Assembly: GCA_963763305.1 (NCBI GenBank)
Contig: CAVXNP010000001.1
Location: 2,046,001 to 2,110,000, forward strand
DNA length: 64,000 nt
Direction of reading: 5' to 3'
Source of the DNA: CAVXNP01 sp963763305
Lineage (GTDB): Bacteria; Pseudomonadota; Gammaproteobacteria; Xanthomonadales; Rhodanobacteraceae
Part shown: positions 36,074 to 45,293 of the stretch, in pieces
How the letters are laid out: each line of letters opens with the position of its first letter
Position numbering within the stretch: the stretch's first letter is position 1
Program-made: the position numbers and the translations under genes
Notes under the pieces: model-generated
Told to the model about the DNA's origin: nothing
What the model saw: only the letters and a program-made list of their open reading frames with translations
The model's database searches: none

Positions 36074-36170
36074 CGCGTCGCTCCAGAAGCACTTGGCCTG
36101 GGCCAGTCAGGATAGGAAAAAAGGCGGTCCGCGCACATCGCAGCTCGATCTGGATGGCTGCGGCTCGCGC

Positions 36171-36797
36171 TCACGCGTCGGTATCGCGTCCGAAGCGCGG
36201 CAGGTTCCAGTGGTAGCGCAGCGAGACGAAGCGCAGGCCGAAGCAGAAGAGGATCGGTAGCCAGGTGGCCCATACCGCCGGCCAGTGCGCACGCTCGCCG
36301 ACCACCGCCAGGGTGGCGCCGGCAAGGGCGGCCAGCGCATAGATCTCCTGCTGCAGCACGATCGACACACGCGCCAGCAGGACATCGCGGGCCATGCCGC
36401 CGCCGATGGCGTTGATCATGCCCACCAGGATCGCGACCTCTGCATTGTGGCCCAGCAGCAGCGCCTTGTGCGCGCCGTACACCGCGAACAGGCCCAGCCC
36501 CATGGCGTCGAACAGGCGCACGGGGTAGGTCAGCCGCTCCACCCAGCGGTAGGCCACGATGGTGAGCAACGCGGCGCTGATGGCGGTGACCAGGTAGCGC
36601 CAGTCGGACAGGCCCGCCGGCGGCACCGCGCCGATGCACAGGTCGCGCACGATGCCGCCGCCGCACGCGGTGATGAAGGCGATGGTGAGGATGCCGAACA
36701 GGTCGAGCTGGCTGCGCCGCGCGGCGGTGGCGCCGCTGATCGCGAACGCGAAAATGCCGGCCAGGTCGACCAGGTTGAAAAGCAGCTGTTCGTTCAT
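36171..36797 (-). CDS. trimeric intracellular cation channel (TRIC/UPF0126) family protein
   Basis: A 208-residue inner-membrane protein with about seven helices arranged as two homologous halves. Each half has the glycine-rich kinked-helix motif: ACGGGIVRDL and INAIGGGMARDVL. Prokaryotic TRIC proteins are homotrimeric channels permeable to K+ or Na+. The start MNEQLLFNLVDLAGIFAFA is typical. E. coli YadS/YicG are the nearest well-known relatives. Confidence 0.92.
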   Translation of the reverse strand: MNEQLLFNLVDLAGIFAFAISGATAARRSQLDLFGILTIAFITACGGGIVRDLCIGAVPPAGLSDWRYLVTAISAALLTIVAYRWVERLTYPVRLFDAMGLGLFAVYGAHKALLLGHNAEVAILVGMINAIGGGMARDVLLARVSIVLQQEIYALAALAGATLAVVGERAHWPAVWATWLPILFCFGLRFVSLRYHWNLPRFGRDTDA

Positions 36798-37224
36798 CGC
36801 TCGGCCGAGACTCCTGCGCGCCGACGCGCGGCGGACTCCGCGGTCAATCTAGCCCATCCGTGGCCCGCCTGCGACGCGCGCAGACAAGGGGAAGGGGCCT
36901 GCTGTCAACGAAAGGAGGCCATGGCGCCTCCCGCGGGATGACTCGATCGGCCGGCTCGGTCTCTCCGGTTCTGGAAATCCTTACCTGCCGCCGGTGTGGC
37001 TTCGCGGCGGACGGAGGATTGCCATGCAGGACGTCTTGCCGTGGGCATGTCGCTTCTGCCAGTGGGGTGGCTCTGCCGCTGTCTGCATGGCTGTCCGATA
37101 ACCACGGAAGAACCAGGAGCTGCGCGGCATGGGTGGTTGCGACAGCCGCGATGGCAGGTTCGTCGCTGTGCCGATCTGCCTGGTCGAGCGAGGGAACCGA
37201 CCTTCGGGGCCGGGACCAGGCGCG
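36798..37224. other. intergenic region, nothing recognised
   Basis: Open frames on both strands continue through this stretch, but none resembles a known protein. No hairpin terminator or operator is obvious. Confidence 0.4.
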
Positions 37225-38223
37225 CTATTCGCTGCCGTGCTCGGGGCCTGTGCCGGGCGGGCGTTGCCGTGCCGCCATCGGGGTGCCCGGGGCGCCCGCC
37301 GCCCACAGCCTGCGCAACTGCCTCGCCGATCCCAGCCCGGCACGCTCGGCGGCCCGTTCCACGGTGTCGCCGGTGGCCAGGGCCTGCCTGGCCAGTGCAA
37401 GCCGCAGGCGCGCGTGATAGTGGTTGATCGACATGCCGCTGGCTTCGCGAAAACGCCGCGTCAGGCTGCGCACGCTCATGTGCCCGATGTCGGCCAGGCG
37501 CGCCAGCGGCCAGTGCTCGGCGGGCGCGCGCACCAGAGCTTCCTGGACTTGATGGATGCGCGCATCCATGTGGTTGCGCCCCTCCAGCCATGGCGACAGT
37601 GCCGGGTCGCCGGGCGCACGACGCAGGTAGACTGCCATGTCGCGCGCCACCGCCGCCGCCAGCCGCGGCGAGCCGAGCTCGGCGATCAGGTGCAGTGCCA
37701 GGTCGATGCCCGCGGTCACCCCGGCGCTGGTATACACGCCGCGGTCCTCGACGAAGACGCGACTGTCCAGTACGTCCGCCGAAGGCGCCAGATGCGCCAG
37801 CGCGTCGAGCAGCGTGTGATGGGTCGTGCAGCGGCGGCCATCGAGCAGGCCGGCAGCCGCAGCCAGCAGGGCGCCGGAGCAGACGCAGGCGACCGGCCTG
37901 TCAGATGCGCACCGGCGCAACCAGTCGACCAGCGCGCGGCTGCCCGCGCCGGACAGCAGCTGCCCGCTCGCGCCTACCGCGCCACACACCACCGGCAGCA
38001 CGTCATCGTCCAGCCGCGGTGGAAGCGGCTGTACCCCGGCAAGGCCGACGCCGAGCGAGGTCGACGCCGGCTCGCCATCGCGCACCGGGGCCACCGCCCG
38101 CAGGCGCAGTGGCAAGCCCATCGACGCGGCGATGCGGAACGCGTCGGCCGCGCCGGCGAAGTCCAGCAGGAGCAGCGCCGGCGGCAGCACGAAGCAGATT
38201 TCAGCGATCGGCGAGGACGTCAT
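37225..38223 (-). CDS. GlxA-type transcriptional regulator (DJ-1/PfpI + AraC HTH)
   Basis: A 332-residue regulator. The N-terminal half (about 8-185) is a DJ-1/PfpI-like amidotransferase fold, with the sensor elbow CVCSGALLAAAAGLLDGRRCTTHH. The C-terminal half (about 215-315) is an AraC-type double helix-turn-helix (RLADIGHMSVRSLTRRFREASG). GlxA-type proteins usually control amino-acid or amine catabolism. The ATG at 38223 lies inside the 3' end of the isochorismatase-like gene, a 23-base overlap, so the regulator is co-translated with and may control that hydrolase. Confidence 0.92.
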   Translation of the reverse strand: MTSSPIAEICFVLPPALLLLDFAGAADAFRIAASMGLPLRLRAVAPVRDGEPASTSLGVGLAGVQPLPPRLDDDVLPVVCGAVGASGQLLSGAGSRALVDWLRRCASDRPVACVCSGALLAAAAGLLDGRRCTTHHTLLDALAHLAPSADVLDSRVFVEDRGVYTSAGVTAGIDLALHLIAELGSPRLAAAVARDMAVYLRRAPGDPALSPWLEGRNHMDARIHQVQEALVRAPAEHWPLARLADIGHMSVRSLTRRFREASGMSINHYHARLRLALARQALATGDTVERAAERAGLGSARQLRRLWAAGAPGTPMAARQRPPGTGPEHGSE

Positions 38224-38749
38224 CGACGGTGCGGATGCGGGCAAAGCGGCCATCGAGAACCAGTTCCGTGCGCTGCTTGATCTCCTGCGCATCGTACCGG
38301 CGTCCGCTGCCGCTGTGGACCATCGGGAAGGTGAGCGTCGCCTCGGTCACGTAATCGACCTGGAAGCCCAGATCCGAAGCTACGCGCGCGGTGGTTTCGC
38401 AGCACTGCTCGGAGCGGATGCCGGTCACGATCAGCCGGTCGATGCCGCGCTCGCGCAACCACGCCTCCAGGCCGGTGTCGGTGAATGCGTTGTGCACGTG
38501 CTTGTGGAACACCGCCGCGTGCTGCTGTGGCACCCAGTCCATCGGACGGACCAGGCCGGAGCTGGCATGGAAGTGTGCATCGCCGTCCTCATGAAGGATG
38601 CGGACGATCGGCCAGCCACGTTCGGCGGCGCCATCGAGCAACTGGAGCAGGCGCTGGCGGAACACAGGCACATCCTCCTCGCGCCAGTACGGCGCATGCA
38701 GGAAGGACTGCTGGACATCGATGACGAGGACGGCGGGTGTGTCGGACAT
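38201..38749 (-). CDS. isochorismatase-like cysteine hydrolase
   Basis: A 182-residue enzyme of the isochorismatase/nicotinamidase fold. The Asp-Lys-Cys triad is visible: Asp in VLVIDVQQSF, Lys in AVFHKHVHNAF and Cys in GIRSEQCCETTARVASDLGF. Such enzymes hydrolyse amides or ureides, and the substrate is unknown. It is the first gene of a two-gene minus-strand unit with the GlxA-type regulator. The start MSDTPAVLVID is well supported by the fold. Confidence 0.9.
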   Translation of the reverse strand: MSDTPAVLVIDVQQSFLHAPYWREEDVPVFRQRLLQLLDGAAERGWPIVRILHEDGDAHFHASSGLVRPMDWVPQQHAAVFHKHVHNAFTDTGLEAWLRERGIDRLIVTGIRSEQCCETTARVASDLGFQVDYVTEATLTFPMVHSGSGRRYDAQEIKQRTELVLDGRFARIRTVDDVLADR

Positions 38750-39295
38750 GGGGCGACTCCAGTGGGTGGGAGGTCGCCACTCTAGGCGGCCTCCAGCCGG
38801 CCAACGAGCATCGCAAGGGACCGTATGCGGACGGATCGGGCCAATCGCCTGTCGCACCGGAGGGCGGCCGGGAAGCGGCAGCGGGGCGTTGTGCGCGTCC
38901 CTCCGGGCGGCGCGAAAAAGCCGCGTGCCGGAGCGGGGTCGACAAGCCGTCAGTGGCGGCGCAGGGGCTGCATCGGAGGCTGTCTGGGCGGGCCAGTCGC
39001 CCGCGGTTGAAGGACGCGCGGGTGTTGCGATGTCGCCCACGCGCGGAGCGCCATTCCGGGGCCCGACCGTGCCGGTTACGGGCGTGGCGACGCCGGCGGT
39101 TGTGCGATTCGAATGCGCGTCGCGCCGCTACACGGGCGCTTCCTTTCGGACATCGGGTTCGTCGATGAAACAGCCAAGGGCCCGGGTAGCCATCCAGGGT
39201 CGACAGCGCGATGTGCGCCGGAGCGCCGCGCCGCGCGGGCGTGTCGGCGCGGGCCTGATAACCTTGCCCGCTTGTCCTGCGCCGGAACCCGATCG
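38750..39295. other. intergenic region, divergent
   Basis: Promoters for the hydrolase (leftward) and the methyltransferase-like gene (rightward) must lie here. No gene is recognised; the upstream in-frame extension of the next gene lacks a ribosome-binding site. Confidence 0.4.
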
Positions 39296-40069
39296 ATGGA
39301 TCCCCTGTTCGAAGAGCTCGACTATTGTCCCACGCCGATCGGGCCGGTGAGCCTGCGCCGGCGCATGGAGCTGACCGTCAAGCAGGTGGTGTATGAGGTA
39401 AAGCTGGGCGACGAGTTCCTGATGTCCAGCCTGTTCACCGCGTCGGAGGAGGCGCTGGCCAGGCTGGGGCTGGCGGCGCTCGATGGCGACGGGCTGGAGG
39501 TGGTGGTCGGCGGCCTCGGCCTGGGCTATACCGCGCGTGCGGTACTGGAGGACGCCCGGGTCGGTGCGCTGGCGGTGGTCGAGTACCTGGTGCCGGTGAT
39601 CGCCTGGCACCGCGAAGGCCTGCTGCCGCTGGGGCCCGAACTGACCGGCGACCGCCGCTGCCGTTTCGTGCAGGGTGACTTTTTCGAGCTCGCCGGCTCG
39701 GCCGAGGGCTTCGATCCGGACCGGCCGGGCCACCGCTTCGATGCCATCCTGCTGGACATCGACCATTCGCCCGAGGCGCTGCTGGACGAGCGCAGCAGCA
39801 GTTTCTACCTGCCCGACGGCCTGCGCGCGCTGGCCCGGCACCTCAAGCCCGGCGGCATCTTCGGCCTGTGGTCGAACGATCGCCCCGATCCGGCCTTCAC
39901 CGACCGGCTGGCCGGCGTCTTCGCGCATGCATGGGCCGAGCCGGTGACCTTCGACAACCCGTTGCTGGGGCAGCCGTTCACGCAGACCGTGTACCTGGCG
40001 CGCGCCGGAAGTAGCGCCGTGCCGAACCCGCGACCGACGAAGGCGCCTCGATCCGGCGCGCTGTCGTAG
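39296..40069 (+). CDS. spermidine synthase-like / class I SAM-dependent methyltransferase-fold protein
   Basis: A 257-residue protein with a Rossmann-type core. VVVGGLGLGYTARAVLEDARV is motif I (GGLGLGYTA), and VGALAVVEYLVPVIAWH gives the acidic residue after beta-2. FDAILLDIDHSPEALLD matches the catalytic-loop Asp region of spermidine synthase-like enzymes. It has an N-terminal beta domain and a C-terminal Pro/Arg tail. True polyamine synthesis is uncertain; a group transfer using SAM or decarboxylated SAM is the safe call. The ATG at 39296 begins MDPLFEELDY. Confidence 0.8.
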   Translation: MDPLFEELDYCPTPIGPVSLRRRMELTVKQVVYEVKLGDEFLMSSLFTASEEALARLGLAALDGDGLEVVVGGLGLGYTARAVLEDARVGALAVVEYLVPVIAWHREGLLPLGPELTGDRRCRFVQGDFFELAGSAEGFDPDRPGHRFDAILLDIDHSPEALLDERSSSFYLPDGLRALARHLKPGGIFGLWSNDRPDPAFTDRLAGVFAHAWAEPVTFDNPLLGQPFTQTVYLARAGSSAVPNPRPTKAPRSGALS

Positions 40070-40231
40070 CACGGATCCCGAGAGGGGGCGCGGCAGCGCA
40101 TCCATGGCAGCGCCCGCTGTCGATCGACGCGCCCTGCGGGCAACGCTTGCGGTCCCGGGGAACGGCGAGAAAAAGCTGCCTGCCCCTGATACCGTTCGCC
40201 TCGATGGCCTGCACGTCCACAGGAGACACCC

Positions 40232-40891
40232 ATGGATCCCGACTTCTGGCACCAGCGCTGGCGTGAAGGTCGCATCGGCTTTCACCAGGACCGGCCGACG
40301 CCGCTGCTGCTCGAATACTGGCCGGTGTTGGGGCTGGCGCCGGGCAGCGAGGTGTTCGTACCGCTGGCCGGCAAGTCGCTGGACCTTGCCTGGCTGGCGG
40401 CGCAGGGTCACCGGGTACTGGGCGTTGAGCTGTCTGCACTGGCGGTCGAACAGTTCTTCGCCGGTCAGGGGCTGACGCCGCAGGTGCATGACACGCGTTA
40501 CGGTCGCCACTACCAGGCAGGCGGTATCGAACTGATCTGCGGGGATGCGTTCGGGCTGGATGCCCAGGCGCTGGCGGGATGCTCGGCGGTGTACGACCGC
40601 GCGGCGCTGATCGCCCTGCCGCCATCGCTGCGCCGCCGCTACGTGCGCGAGCTGCATGCGCATCTGCCCGCCGGCTGCCGCGGCCTGCTGATCACCCTGG
40701 AGTATCCGCAGCAGGAAAAGCAGGGGCCGCCGTTCGCGGTGTCCGAAACCGAAGTGCGCGATCTGTATGGTCACGACTGGACCGTGCAGACGCTGCAGCG
40801 CCGCGACATTCTCGCGCAGCAGCCGGGGTTTGCCGCCGAAGGGGTGAGCGCGCTGGAGACGACGGTCTACCGGTTGTCGCGCAGGGGCTGA
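40232..40891 (+). CDS. tpm: thiopurine S-methyltransferase
   Basis: A 219-residue bacterial TPMT. Diagnostic blocks are DFWHQRWREGRIGFHQ at the N-terminus, VFVPLAGKSLDLAWLAAQGH (SAM-binding motif I), VLGVELSALAVEQFF and ERRLYDRAAL-like YDRAALIALPPSLRRRY. Bacterial members methylate thiopurines and also tellurite or selenite, giving volatile products. It has its own ribosome-binding site (AGGAGACAC) and no operon partner. Confidence 0.95.
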   Translation: MDPDFWHQRWREGRIGFHQDRPTPLLLEYWPVLGLAPGSEVFVPLAGKSLDLAWLAAQGHRVLGVELSALAVEQFFAGQGLTPQVHDTRYGRHYQAGGIELICGDAFGLDAQALAGCSAVYDRAALIALPPSLRRRYVRELHAHLPAGCRGLLITLEYPQQEKQGPPFAVSETEVRDLYGHDWTVQTLQRRDILAQQPGFAAEGVSALETTVYRLSRRG

Positions 40892-41531
40892 GCCTGCTCG
40901 GCCACTGCCGCGTTCAAGCTTCAGTCGCGCGCGATTTGCGGCGAGCCGGCTCCGGAGCGTTCGCGCGCGCCATCGGCGTGGGGAAGCCGACGACGGTGGC
41001 GTGCGACGGCGCGATGGAGCGTTCGATGTTCGCTCGCCTCCTTGCTCTGCCGAGGCCCGAGCGAGCGGACCGCAACCGGGTGGACACGAATCCGGCCGCG
41101 CTCTGTCGCACGCTCGCTGACGCTACGCAAGACCGGCGCGAGACGGACGTGACCCCGGTGCATCGAGCGCCACGCCAGCGATCGCCGCGAGGACTCGAGC
41201 GGTCGCGGACGATGGCGATCGCGCACGTGGCGTTGCGCGCCACGCATGCCCTCTTTCGATAGTCTCCGTTACGCCGCAAACATGATCTGAATCAACAAGC
41301 GCCGGATCCAGCGGCCTAGGCTCGCGACAGGTTCTTCCACCCCGTGCGTTGCGCTCGATACACCAGTGTGTACGTCCCCGCTGACCGATGGCGAAGTCTT
41401 CGGCCGGGACAGGGCACGCGGCATGTTGCACACCCCGGTGGCCAGCCTCCGGCGAGCGGATGCTCGGCGGTCACGGACGCGGATGGGCGTCGCCGACCCC
41501 GCTCCGCCAATGCATCCAGGGAGATCTTCCC
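40892..41531. other. intergenic region, nothing recognised
   Basis: Arg-rich frames on both strands have no protein-like features. The frame of the next gene stays open to 41388, but its Tat signal begins at 41532. Confidence 0.4.
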
Positions 41532-42920
41532 ATGGCTACCAGAAGGCAATTCCTGCAATCCTCGCTGTGTCTCGCGCTGGCTCCGCTGCTGCCGCGGCTC
41601 GCCCTTTCCGCAACCACCGTGCGCGTGCGCCCCGACTGGGAAACGTTCCGGTCCAGTCCCCTTTTCCCGGTGTTCGTCCGCGCCATCGGTGCCATGCGCG
41701 CCAACCTGCAGTCGGCCGATCCGGCCAGTTGGCTGTATTGGGTCGATGTACACAAGCAGGCATGCCCGCACCGGCTGCCGTACTTCCTGGCCTGGCACCG
41801 CGGCTTCCTCAGGCGCTTCGAGATCCAGCTGCGCAGGATATCGGGCCGCGCCGACCTGGTTCTGCCGTACTGGGACTACTACCGCGATCCGCGCCTTCCG
41901 GTGGAGTTCAACGATGACGCCTCGCCGTTGTGGCGGCCCAATCGGGTCGGCGACAACGTCGCCGCGGCGCTGACGCTGGACCCGTTCGACGACCGTCTCA
42001 TCCGCTTTCCGCGTGGTCGCACCGATGCGTTCGAGCCGGTGCTCGAAACGGCACCGCACAACCCGGTGCACAACCTGATCGGCGGCGCCATGGCCAACGT
42101 GTCGATCTCGCCGCTGGATCCGGTTTTCTGGGTCCACCACGCCAACATTGATCGACTGTGGGTTGCCTGGGTGAACGCGGGTGGCTCGCGGCGGATGCCC
42201 GCCGCGACCAACAGCTACTGGTCGGGCTACTTTCATTACGGCTCTGCGGTGCCCGCACTGCCGCGGCTGAAGACCCGCGACACCTTGAGCCTGGGTTATC
42301 GCTACCAGGATCCGTCGCCGCCGCAGATGCCGTCCGATCCATATGGCGGCGCGGTCTCCGCGCTCGGGGGGGCGGCGAGTACCGACCCGCTGGCGCCGGG
42401 CGAGGCGCGTCCGCTGTCGCTCGGCGAGGCATCCGTGGGCATCGCCGTGCAGCTGGGGGCGGACGCTCGTTCCCGCGTGCGCTCGATGCTGATCGAGCCG
42501 GCCTCCACCGGCCGTATCGGTGCCGACACCCTGACGCTGGTGCTGGACGACGTGCGGCTGGCCGGCCGCGGCAAGAGCGGCGGCTATTTCTACCGGGTGT
42601 TGCTTGGCCTGCCCGCGCCGGCCGGCGGCTTGCGGGCGCCGCGATACGTCCTGCTCGATACGCTGGGGCCGTTCGAGATCGGCGCCGCGCGGATGCGGAT
42701 GCGGATGGGCAGGCATGCTGCCATGGGTGTCGGTCCGATGGGCGCGGAAAGCGGCCCGCTGCGGCTTGCCTACCCGCTCGGCGATGCGCTTCGAAAGCTT
42801 CAACCGGACAGCCTGGAGCGACTGTCGGTGGCGTTCGTGCGGGCCGACGCAGGCGGCAACACGCCGCGCGGCGAAGTGATCACGGTGGGTGCTCTGCGGA
42901 TGGAGCTGGCGTCGCCGTAG
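41532..42920 (+). CDS. Tat-exported tyrosinase family copper oxidase
   Basis: A 462-residue type-3 copper protein. The leader ATRRQFLQSSLCLALAP carries a twin-arginine motif, so it is likely exported folded. The CuA site histidines are in WVDVHKQACPHRLPYFLAWHRGFLRRFE. The CuB site is in APHNPVHNLIGG and DPVFWVHHANIDRLW, the tyrosinase signature. A C-terminal beta-rich part (from about 320) could cap the active site. It probably oxidises phenols to quinones or acts as a catechol oxidase. No caddie or copper-chaperone gene is adjacent. Confidence 0.93.
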   Translation: MATRRQFLQSSLCLALAPLLPRLALSATTVRVRPDWETFRSSPLFPVFVRAIGAMRANLQSADPASWLYWVDVHKQACPHRLPYFLAWHRGFLRRFEIQLRRISGRADLVLPYWDYYRDPRLPVEFNDDASPLWRPNRVGDNVAAALTLDPFDDRLIRFPRGRTDAFEPVLETAPHNPVHNLIGGAMANVSISPLDPVFWVHHANIDRLWVAWVNAGGSRRMPAATNSYWSGYFHYGSAVPALPRLKTRDTLSLGYRYQDPSPPQMPSDPYGGAVSALGGAASTDPLAPGEARPLSLGEASVGIAVQLGADARSRVRSMLIEPASTGRIGADTLTLVLDDVRLAGRGKSGGYFYRVLLGLPAPAGGLRAPRYVLLDTLGPFEIGAARMRMRMGRHAAMGVGPMGAESGPLRLAYPLGDALRKLQPDSLERLSVAFVRADAGGNTPRGEVITVGALRMELASP

Positions 42921-42929
42921 ACGGGGCCT

Positions 42930-43600
42930 TCGACGCCGGGCCGGTGCGGGCGGCTGGCGACCAGGCACGCTCGGCGAGTACCCGAAAGTGGCCCGGCCGA
43001 TAGCGCCCGGCACGGTGCGTGGTCACGATCGCAAAGGCCCGCGGCAGCAAGCCGCGGGCCAGGAAACGGTCGATGCACCGGTCGGCGTTGCCTGCGAAAT
43101 CGTCGAGGGTGACCGCCGGCCCGGTCGGTCCAGCCGCCGCCCGTCGGGCATCGTGCAGCAGGCCTGCCGGCAGCGCGGGGGGCGACCGGACGGTCCGGTG
43201 TTGAAGTCGCCACCGGGCATGACCGCAGCGTTCCGCGGCAGCCGCGCCGGGATCCGGTCGTATCCGACCACCGGACATTGCCCCGGGGCAGCACGCGCAG
43301 CCGGTCACAGTGCTGGACCATCCCACGTACTCGTCGTGATGGCCGCGGTGGCGATCGCGGCCGAACACGCGCATGCGCGCAGCTGCGCCACGATCCAGTC
43401 GCCTGGCGGCGGTACAGCTACCTGCGTGCCGGTCACGTCGGGTTGCTGCTGCCGGATCGTCTGGCACCATCGGCTCGCCGCGCCGTTCACAACGGTCGGG
43501 TCCGTCGCTGGCCAGCGGTCACCGCACCTTGAACCCTCATTGCCCGCAGCGTCTGTGCGGACAGCGGGGTGGCCAGGCCAGGACCGGGCAGGACGATCAG
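42930..43600 (-). pseudogene. remnant of an endonuclease/exonuclease/phosphatase family protein
   Basis: Read right to left with frame changes, the minus strand gives an EEP-fold protein in order: LSAQTLRAMRV (43560-43530), GDRWPATDPTV and TIRQQQPDVTGTQV, then FGRDRHRGHHDEYVG, DRLRVLPRGNVRWSDT, GGDFNTGPS (the catalytic GDFN motif) and LDDFAGNADRCIDRFLARGL ... RYRPGHFRVLAE. At least three frameshifts and probable internal deletions make it non-functional. Boundaries are approximate. It ends against the convergent tyrosinase gene. No intact reading frame covers it. Confidence 0.75.
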
Positions 43601-43860
43601 GCGCCCGTGGGTGGATGCGGTGCATCGGTGCTCTCCGCGGATGAGAGGCAGGCAACCGCCTGGCGCGACGGCAGGGCGGGAAAGGATGATTTGCTGCGGC
43701 GCCGTTCGCCGGCCGCCGATGCCCTCGGGCAGGCGCCGCAAGCGGGAAGACGCGGCGGCCATCCGACGCGCGGTGTTACAGTGCCCGCCTTTGCCGCGAG
43801 CCACTCGGCCGACCGCCACCGCCGGACGGGCTCCCCGGGCCACCACGGAGCGAGCGAACG

Positions 43861-44787
43861 ATGACCACCCAAGCGACCTATCCGATCGGCACGCCAGGAC
43901 AACCCTGGAGCACGGCGCAGATCGATGCCTGGCGGTCGCGCCAGAGCGTCAGGCGCAGCTATCAGGCGGACGTGCTCGATGCGATCGAGGCGCTGCGGTC
44001 CCGCTACGAGGTGCTCACCTATGGGCGCCTGGACTATCACCCCGACAGCTATCGGCTGTTTGCGCTGAAGAGCCGCGACTGGCGCCAGGAGCTGCCGATC
44101 GCACTGGTCACCGGCGGCGTGCATGGCTATGAAACCAGCGGCGTGCACGGCGCGCTGCAATTCCTGCAGCACCATGCGTCTGATTACGAAGGCCGCATCA
44201 ACCTGGTGGTGGCACCGTGCGTCAGCCCATGGGCATATGAGCGCATCCATCGCTGGAACATGCACGCGCTTGATCCGAATCGCTCGTTTTTCGCCGACAG
44301 CCCGGCGCCGGAGTCGGCCGCGCTGATGGGGCTGGTCGCGCCATTCCGCGAAAGGGTGCTGCTGCACATCGACCTGCACGAGACCACCGACAGCGACGAG
44401 TCGGAGTTCCGCCCGGCGCTCGCTGCCCGGGACGGCGTCGACTACGAGCCGGGAGAGATCCCCGATGGCTTCTACCTGGTGGGCGACAGCGAGAACCCGC
44501 AACCGGAGTTCCAGCAGGCCGTGATCGAGGCGGTGGCCAAGGTCACCCACATCGCCCCGGCCGATGCCCAGGGCCGGATCATCGGCTCGCCGGTGGTCGC
44601 GCCGGGGGTGATCAACTACGCGCTTGCGGAGCTGAGCCTGTGCGCGAGCATCACCAGCGCGCGCTACACCACCACCACCGAGGTCTATCCCGACAGTCCG
44701 CGCGCCACCGCGGCGCAATGCAATGACGCCCAGGTGGCAGCGGTCCGTGCGGCGATCGACTACGCGCTGGCGCACCCTGCCGGCTGA
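43861..44787 (+). CDS. M14 family zinc carboxypeptidase
   Basis: A 308-residue metallopeptidase. The zinc-binding HxxE is in VTGGVHGYETSGVHGALQFL, the third ligand is the histidine in LLHIDLHETTD, and the catalytic glutamate is probably in TTTTEVYPDS. No signal peptide is seen, so it is likely cytosolic, as in succinylglutamate-desuccinylase/M14-like relatives. The substrate is unknown. The start MTTQATYPIGTPGQ is natural. Confidence 0.88.
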   Translation: MTTQATYPIGTPGQPWSTAQIDAWRSRQSVRRSYQADVLDAIEALRSRYEVLTYGRLDYHPDSYRLFALKSRDWRQELPIALVTGGVHGYETSGVHGALQFLQHHASDYEGRINLVVAPCVSPWAYERIHRWNMHALDPNRSFFADSPAPESAALMGLVAPFRERVLLHIDLHETTDSDESEFRPALAARDGVDYEPGEIPDGFYLVGDSENPQPEFQQAVIEAVAKVTHIAPADAQGRIIGSPVVAPGVINYALAELSLCASITSARYTTTTEVYPDSPRATAAQCNDAQVAAVRAAIDYALAHPAG

Positions 44788-44863
44788 CCGGGGCCGGAGG
44801 ACGCGCATGGACCGGCCGGCCGTCGCGGGCGCAACGCGCCGGTAGCTGGCGTGAGGTGCGCGG

Positions 44864-45079
44864 CTAATCGCCTACGCGCAATGCGTCACCGTGCCGGTTC
44901 AGCAACGACTCGATCGCGCGCGCATCCAGTTCGGTGGTCCGCGGCAGCAGGTCGATGGTGATCACGCCGGCCTCGGTCCCGGGCACGTTGCGGTCCAGCG
45001 CCAGCTCGATACGCCAGCAGGCCTGGCCCAGCTCGCCGTTGTACGGGCCACGCAGCGATGCGGTGAAATTGCGGCTCAT
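44864..45079 (-). CDS. small hypothetical protein
   Basis: A 71-residue protein, MSRNFTASLRGPYNGELGQ and onwards, with no membrane segment. A strong GGAGGAG lies four bases upstream of the ATG on the minus strand. No family is recognised. It may have two beta strands and a helix (TTELDARAIESLLNRHG). Confidence 0.6.
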   Translation of the reverse strand: MSRNFTASLRGPYNGELGQACWRIELALDRNVPGTEAGVITIDLLPRTTELDARAIESLLNRHGDALRVGD

Positions 45080-45293
45080 GCACTCCTCCTCGTGTATCCG
45101 GCGGCGGGCCGGAAGGCCGGCGCCAGTCTAGGCGGGCATGCCTGCGGGGAAGGTGACGAGCCGGGTCGATGGTGCAGGCGGGGCGCCCGCAGGAAAAGCG
45201 CCGTACCGCGGAGCGATATGGCGCCATGACGACGGCGGCCGGTGTCGGCGTGCGGGCGGAGCGGCCCCGTGCATCGCCGCCGGCAAGGCGCGA

